A DNA stretch of 16,347 bases from CAYPHJ01 sp964410485 (GTDB taxonomy: Bacteria > Desulfobacterota > Binatia > UBA9968), in contig CAYPHJ010000102.1 in NCBI GenBank assembly GCA_964410485.1, forward strand, positions 1-16,347, in the 5' to 3' direction. Each line of letters opens with the position of its first letter. Position 1 is the first letter of the stretch. This document shows positions 14,081-16,347 of this stretch, piece by piece. A program made the position numbers and the translations under genes. The notes under the pieces are model-generated. The model saw nothing but the letters and a program-made list of their open reading frames with translations. It was not told the origin of the DNA and did not search any database.

Positions 14081-15100
14081 TCAGTTCAAGTTATAGAATC
14101 GCTTCGCGTTGTTCTCGAGAATATCCTTTTTCGCGTCGAGCGAAAGATCCTCGCGGCGCCAGAGAATAACCGCTGATTCCGGCCAACTCATATCCCAGTG
14201 CGGATAATCGGAAGCATACATGAGTGTCCTGGAGCCGATTTCATTCACGATATGGCCGATCATCTTCTCTTCCGGCTCGCAACCGTAGTAGATGTGTTCG
14301 CTCGCGAGATACTCGCTGGGTTTCTTTTTGCACAGGGGCGCTTCCACCTTGCCACGTTTTTCCCACTCCTCGTCCATGCGTTCCATCCAATAGGGTATCC
14401 AGCCGCAGCCAATCTCGAGGTAGCCGATTCTTAGTTTGGGAAACTTCTCCGGTATCCCGCCGAACACCATCGCCGTCAACTGGCGCAAAACCGGGAAAGG
14501 ATGGCCCGTGGTGTGCAAATAGATGAACTGGTCGAAGATTTCGCTGCCGGGCTCGTCTCCACCAAAGGCATGAATCGCAATGGGCGTGTTCAGACGCTGG
14601 GCCTCTTCGTAGAGCGGATAGAATTCCGGGCTGCCGAGATTTCTGCTGTGCGCCTGAGCCGCCAGCATCCCGCCGCACAAGCCGAGCTTGGTGACGGCCC
14701 GATTTAGCTCCTTCGCGGCCTCGGCCGGATTGTTTACTGGCAGATTGGCCACGGCTTTGAGCCGCGGTGAGGCTTTGCAATATTCGGATATGAAACTATT
14801 GTAGGCGCGGCAAAGAGCCGCATTGAACTGCGGGTCGCGCACTCTCCCGATCCCCAGCCCGTTGGTGGGGTAAAGCACAGCGACATCGATTTCCTGTTGA
14901 TCCATGGCAGCCAGCCGGTCTTCGACTTTGATCCCTGACTGTCCCAAAGTGCCGCCGAGATTGCGGTCGTAGGTTTCACGCGGAAGGAACGGCGCAGTCT
15001 GCCTGCGATACGGCTCATCCAAATGGGGCCTGATCATGTCGTCGGTGTCTCTAGCGTGGGCATCCGAGTCCCATACCTTGATGGCGTCACGTAATTCCAT
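14081..15100 (-). CDS. Amidohydrolase_2 family protein (ACMSD/decarboxylase-like)
   Basis: TIM-barrel metalloenzyme of 339 residues (PF04909 type). Candidate metal and catalytic residues are D13/H15 in WDSDAHARD (in place of the classical HxH), H177 (PIAIHAFGG), E229 (GYLEIGCGWIPYWMERMD) and D298 in ASDYPHWD, with H301 nearby. The barrel segments VLYPTNGLG, CRAYNSFISEYC and LPVNNPAEAAKELNRA are typical. Family members decarboxylate or hydrate aromatic or ring-fission acids (ACMSD, 5-carboxyvanillate and gamma-resorcylate decarboxylases, 4-oxalomesaconate hydratase). Which reaction applies is unknown. AGGAGG at 15105-15110, 4 nt upstream, fixes ATG 15100. It is a divergent paralogue of the gene upstream (15179-16345). 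Confidence 0.93.
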   Translation of the reverse strand: MELRDAIKVWDSDAHARDTDDMIRPHLDEPYRRQTAPFLPRETYDRNLGGTLGQSGIKVEDRLAAMDQQEIDVAVLYPTNGLGIGRVRDPQFNAALCRAYNSFISEYCKASPRLKAVANLPVNNPAEAAKELNRAVTKLGLCGGMLAAQAHSRNLGSPEFYPLYEEAQRLNTPIAIHAFGGDEPGSEIFDQFIYLHTTGHPFPVLRQLTAMVFGGIPEKFPKLRIGYLEIGCGWIPYWMERMDEEWEKRGKVEAPLCKKKPSEYLASEHIYYGCEPEEKMIGHIVNEIGSRTLMYASDYPHWDMSWPESAVILWRREDLSLDAKKDILENNAKRFYNLN

Positions 15101-15146
15101 AAATCCTCCTGTGGTTGAACTAAAAACGGAAGTGCATAATCGGGAT

Positions 15147-15175
15147 TACTCCAAGACTCCCAGACTTCGGGAGTC
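15147..15175. repeat. GACTCCC/GGGAGTC hairpin with adjoining TACTCCAA units
   Basis: A perfect 7-bp stem (15155-15161 / 15169-15175) with loop AGACTTC, preceded by TACTCCAA (15147-15154). It resembles a degenerate half of the TGGAGTNN inverted repeats at 3591-3655 and 12103-12173. It lies 4 bp past the stop of the upstream amidohydrolase (15179), between the two amidohydrolase genes. Confidence 0.6.
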
Positions 15176-15178
15176 CTC

Positions 15179-16345
15179 TCATGTGCCCGGGGCCAGCGCT
15201 TCGCCGTTGGGCGCCCCTGCAAGCACCCGCGCCGGCACCGTCAGGTTGTAAAGCCGGACAACATTGGCATTGAGCAGCTTGGCCTTGTCGGCGGGTGGCA
15301 AATGAGCCATATCGCGAGCAATAATGTCCCGCGAATTGGGCCAGGTCGAGTTTTGATGCGGATAGTCATTCGACCACATGCAGTTGTCTGCCCCCCACCA
15401 GGAAAACAACCGCCCGCCCACATGATCATTGAAAAAAGTCGCGTACACCTGTCGTTCGAAGTACTCGCTCGGTAACTTATGGATGGACAGCCTTTCCGAG
15501 TGACGATGACGCTTGAAAGCCTTGTCGCATTGGCCGAGCCAAAACGGCATCCAGCCGATTTCATTCTCGACGGAAACGACTTTGAGCTTCGGATAGCGTT
15601 CCAGCACGCCGGAGAAGATGATGTCGAACAGCGCATCTTCGATTTCTCGCGTCTGATTGACGCCGATGCGATAGCGCTTGATCCCGTGGCTTGATTGGCG
15701 ATGCATGCTTTCACCAAAGCCCGTCAGAATGTGCAGATGGACCGGTAGCTGCAAATCCTGGGAAGCGGCCCAAAACCGCTCGTAGTGCTCCGAAGTAAAA
15801 GGCAGATCGGGATCCGGCACCTGCCAAATCATCGCGCCAACCATTCCGTGCTTCTTGCAGCGCTCCATCTCGGCGACGGCATGATCGATGTCGTAGATCG
15901 AAATGAGCCCGATGCCGTACAGCCGATCGGGAACTTTCTGGCAATACTCGATCAGCCAGTCATTATAGGCGCGGAACAAGGCTTCCTGCAGTGTGGCATC
16001 GCGAACGCAAAACAAACCCAATCCCAGGCTCGGGTAAAGAACTTCCGCCGAGACTCCATCTTTTTCCATGTCGCCGATGCGAACAATTGGATCCCAACCT
16101 CCCGGGCGCGCTACCGCGAACCCGGCCTTGCGAAAACTTTCCAGATTTTCGGGTTGCTGCCCGGCCATGAAAAGCCCGCCCACCGCCTGGGCAACCACGT
16201 CAGGCGCGCCAAACATCCATGCATCCCTCTTTTCGTCGAAATAAACGCGCGGCGCGCGATCTTTGAGCGATAGCGGCACGCCTTTCTCCCACAGGTCGGG
16301 AACTTCGATGACGTGCGAGTCAGCCGAAATAATCGTCTCGTCCAT
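15179..16345 (-). CDS. Amidohydrolase_2 family protein, larger paralogue
   Basis: TIM-barrel metalloenzyme of 388 residues. It has the N-terminal SADSHVIEVPDLWEKG (D9, H11, E14), H203/H205 (PVHLHILTG), E260 (VSVENEIGWMPFWLGQCD) and D327 in WSNDYPHQNSTWP. That is the same ordered set as the smaller neighbour, with barrel segments LYPSLGLG and FRAYNDWLIEYC in common. The DSHVIE start is characteristic of a large, mostly uncharacterised amidohydrolase_2 branch in environmental bacteria. It is longer than the 339-residue paralogue mainly before residue ~90 and by a ~20-residue C-terminal tail. ATG 16345 lies 2 bp from the window edge; the DSH motif at residue 9 makes it a plausible natural start, but upstream signals cannot be seen. 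Decarboxylase, hydratase or hydrolase activity cannot be separated by sequence alone. Confidence 0.9.
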   Translation of the reverse strand: MDETIISADSHVIEVPDLWEKGVPLSLKDRAPRVYFDEKRDAWMFGAPDVVAQAVGGLFMAGQQPENLESFRKAGFAVARPGGWDPIVRIGDMEKDGVSAEVLYPSLGLGLFCVRDATLQEALFRAYNDWLIEYCQKVPDRLYGIGLISIYDIDHAVAEMERCKKHGMVGAMIWQVPDPDLPFTSEHYERFWAASQDLQLPVHLHILTGFGESMHRQSSHGIKRYRIGVNQTREIEDALFDIIFSGVLERYPKLKVVSVENEIGWMPFWLGQCDKAFKRHRHSERLSIHKLPSEYFERQVYATFFNDHVGGRLFSWWGADNCMWSNDYPHQNSTWPNSRDIIARDMAHLPPADKAKLLNANVVRLYNLTVPARVLAGAPNGEALAPGT

Positions 16346-16347
16346 GG

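Overview
All eleven supported protein genes lie on the minus strand, so transcription runs from high to low coordinates. Moderate-to-high GC, short intergenic gaps packed with dispersed palindromic repeats, and a gene content of class III CoA-transferases, enoyl-CoA hydratases, amidohydrolase_2 proteins and a molybdenum oxidoreductase fit an uncultured soil, sediment or groundwater bacterium. Such sets are common in metagenome-assembled genomes of Binatota/deltaproteobacterial, Rokubacteria, Methylomirabilota or Tectomicrobia type. That assignment is inference; no rRNA, tRNA or phylogenetic marker gene is present.

Layout in transcription order: two divergent tandem amidohydrolase_2 (ACMSD/decarboxylase-like) genes (16345-15179, 15100-14081); a ThDP-dependent enzyme with benzoylformate-decarboxylase-type active-site residues (13916-12180); a haem-oxygenase-like diiron protein with a full ligand set (12062-11361); a ferredoxin-like four-cluster subunit fused to an NrfD-type membrane anchor (11140-9599), coupled at its stop to a bis-MGD molybdoenzyme (9585-6748); a 666-bp gene-free, repeat-rich spacer; an enoyl-CoA hydratase (6081-5263); an alpha/beta hydrolase (5117-4251); a cupin (4108-3656); a second, hydroxycinnamoyl-CoA hydratase-lyase-like crotonase (3574-2759); and a double-length, internally duplicated class III CoA-transferase (2650-248).

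Working model (inference): the CoA-transferase activates a carboxylic, probably aromatic, acid. The crotonases hydrate or cleave acyl-CoA intermediates. The molybdenum/iron-sulfur/NrfD complex has no Tat signal and so probably faces the cytoplasm; it oxidises a substrate and passes electrons to quinone, as PadBCD does with phenylacetyl-CoA. The ThDP enzyme decarboxylates a 2-oxo acid such as an arylglyoxylate. The amidohydrolase_2 proteins and hydrolase act on later or side intermediates. The diiron protein and cupin have no assigned step. No ring-cleavage or ring-reduction gene, transporter or regulator is in the window, so the substrate cannot be fixed.

The most notable items are the FeS-NrfD fusion with one cluster cysteine replaced by aspartate, the CoA-transferase with an apparent catalytic Asp only in its C-terminal half, the co-location of a PadBCD-like complex with a benzoylformate-decarboxylase-like enzyme and a diiron protein, and several families of structured intergenic repeats recurring within 16 kb.
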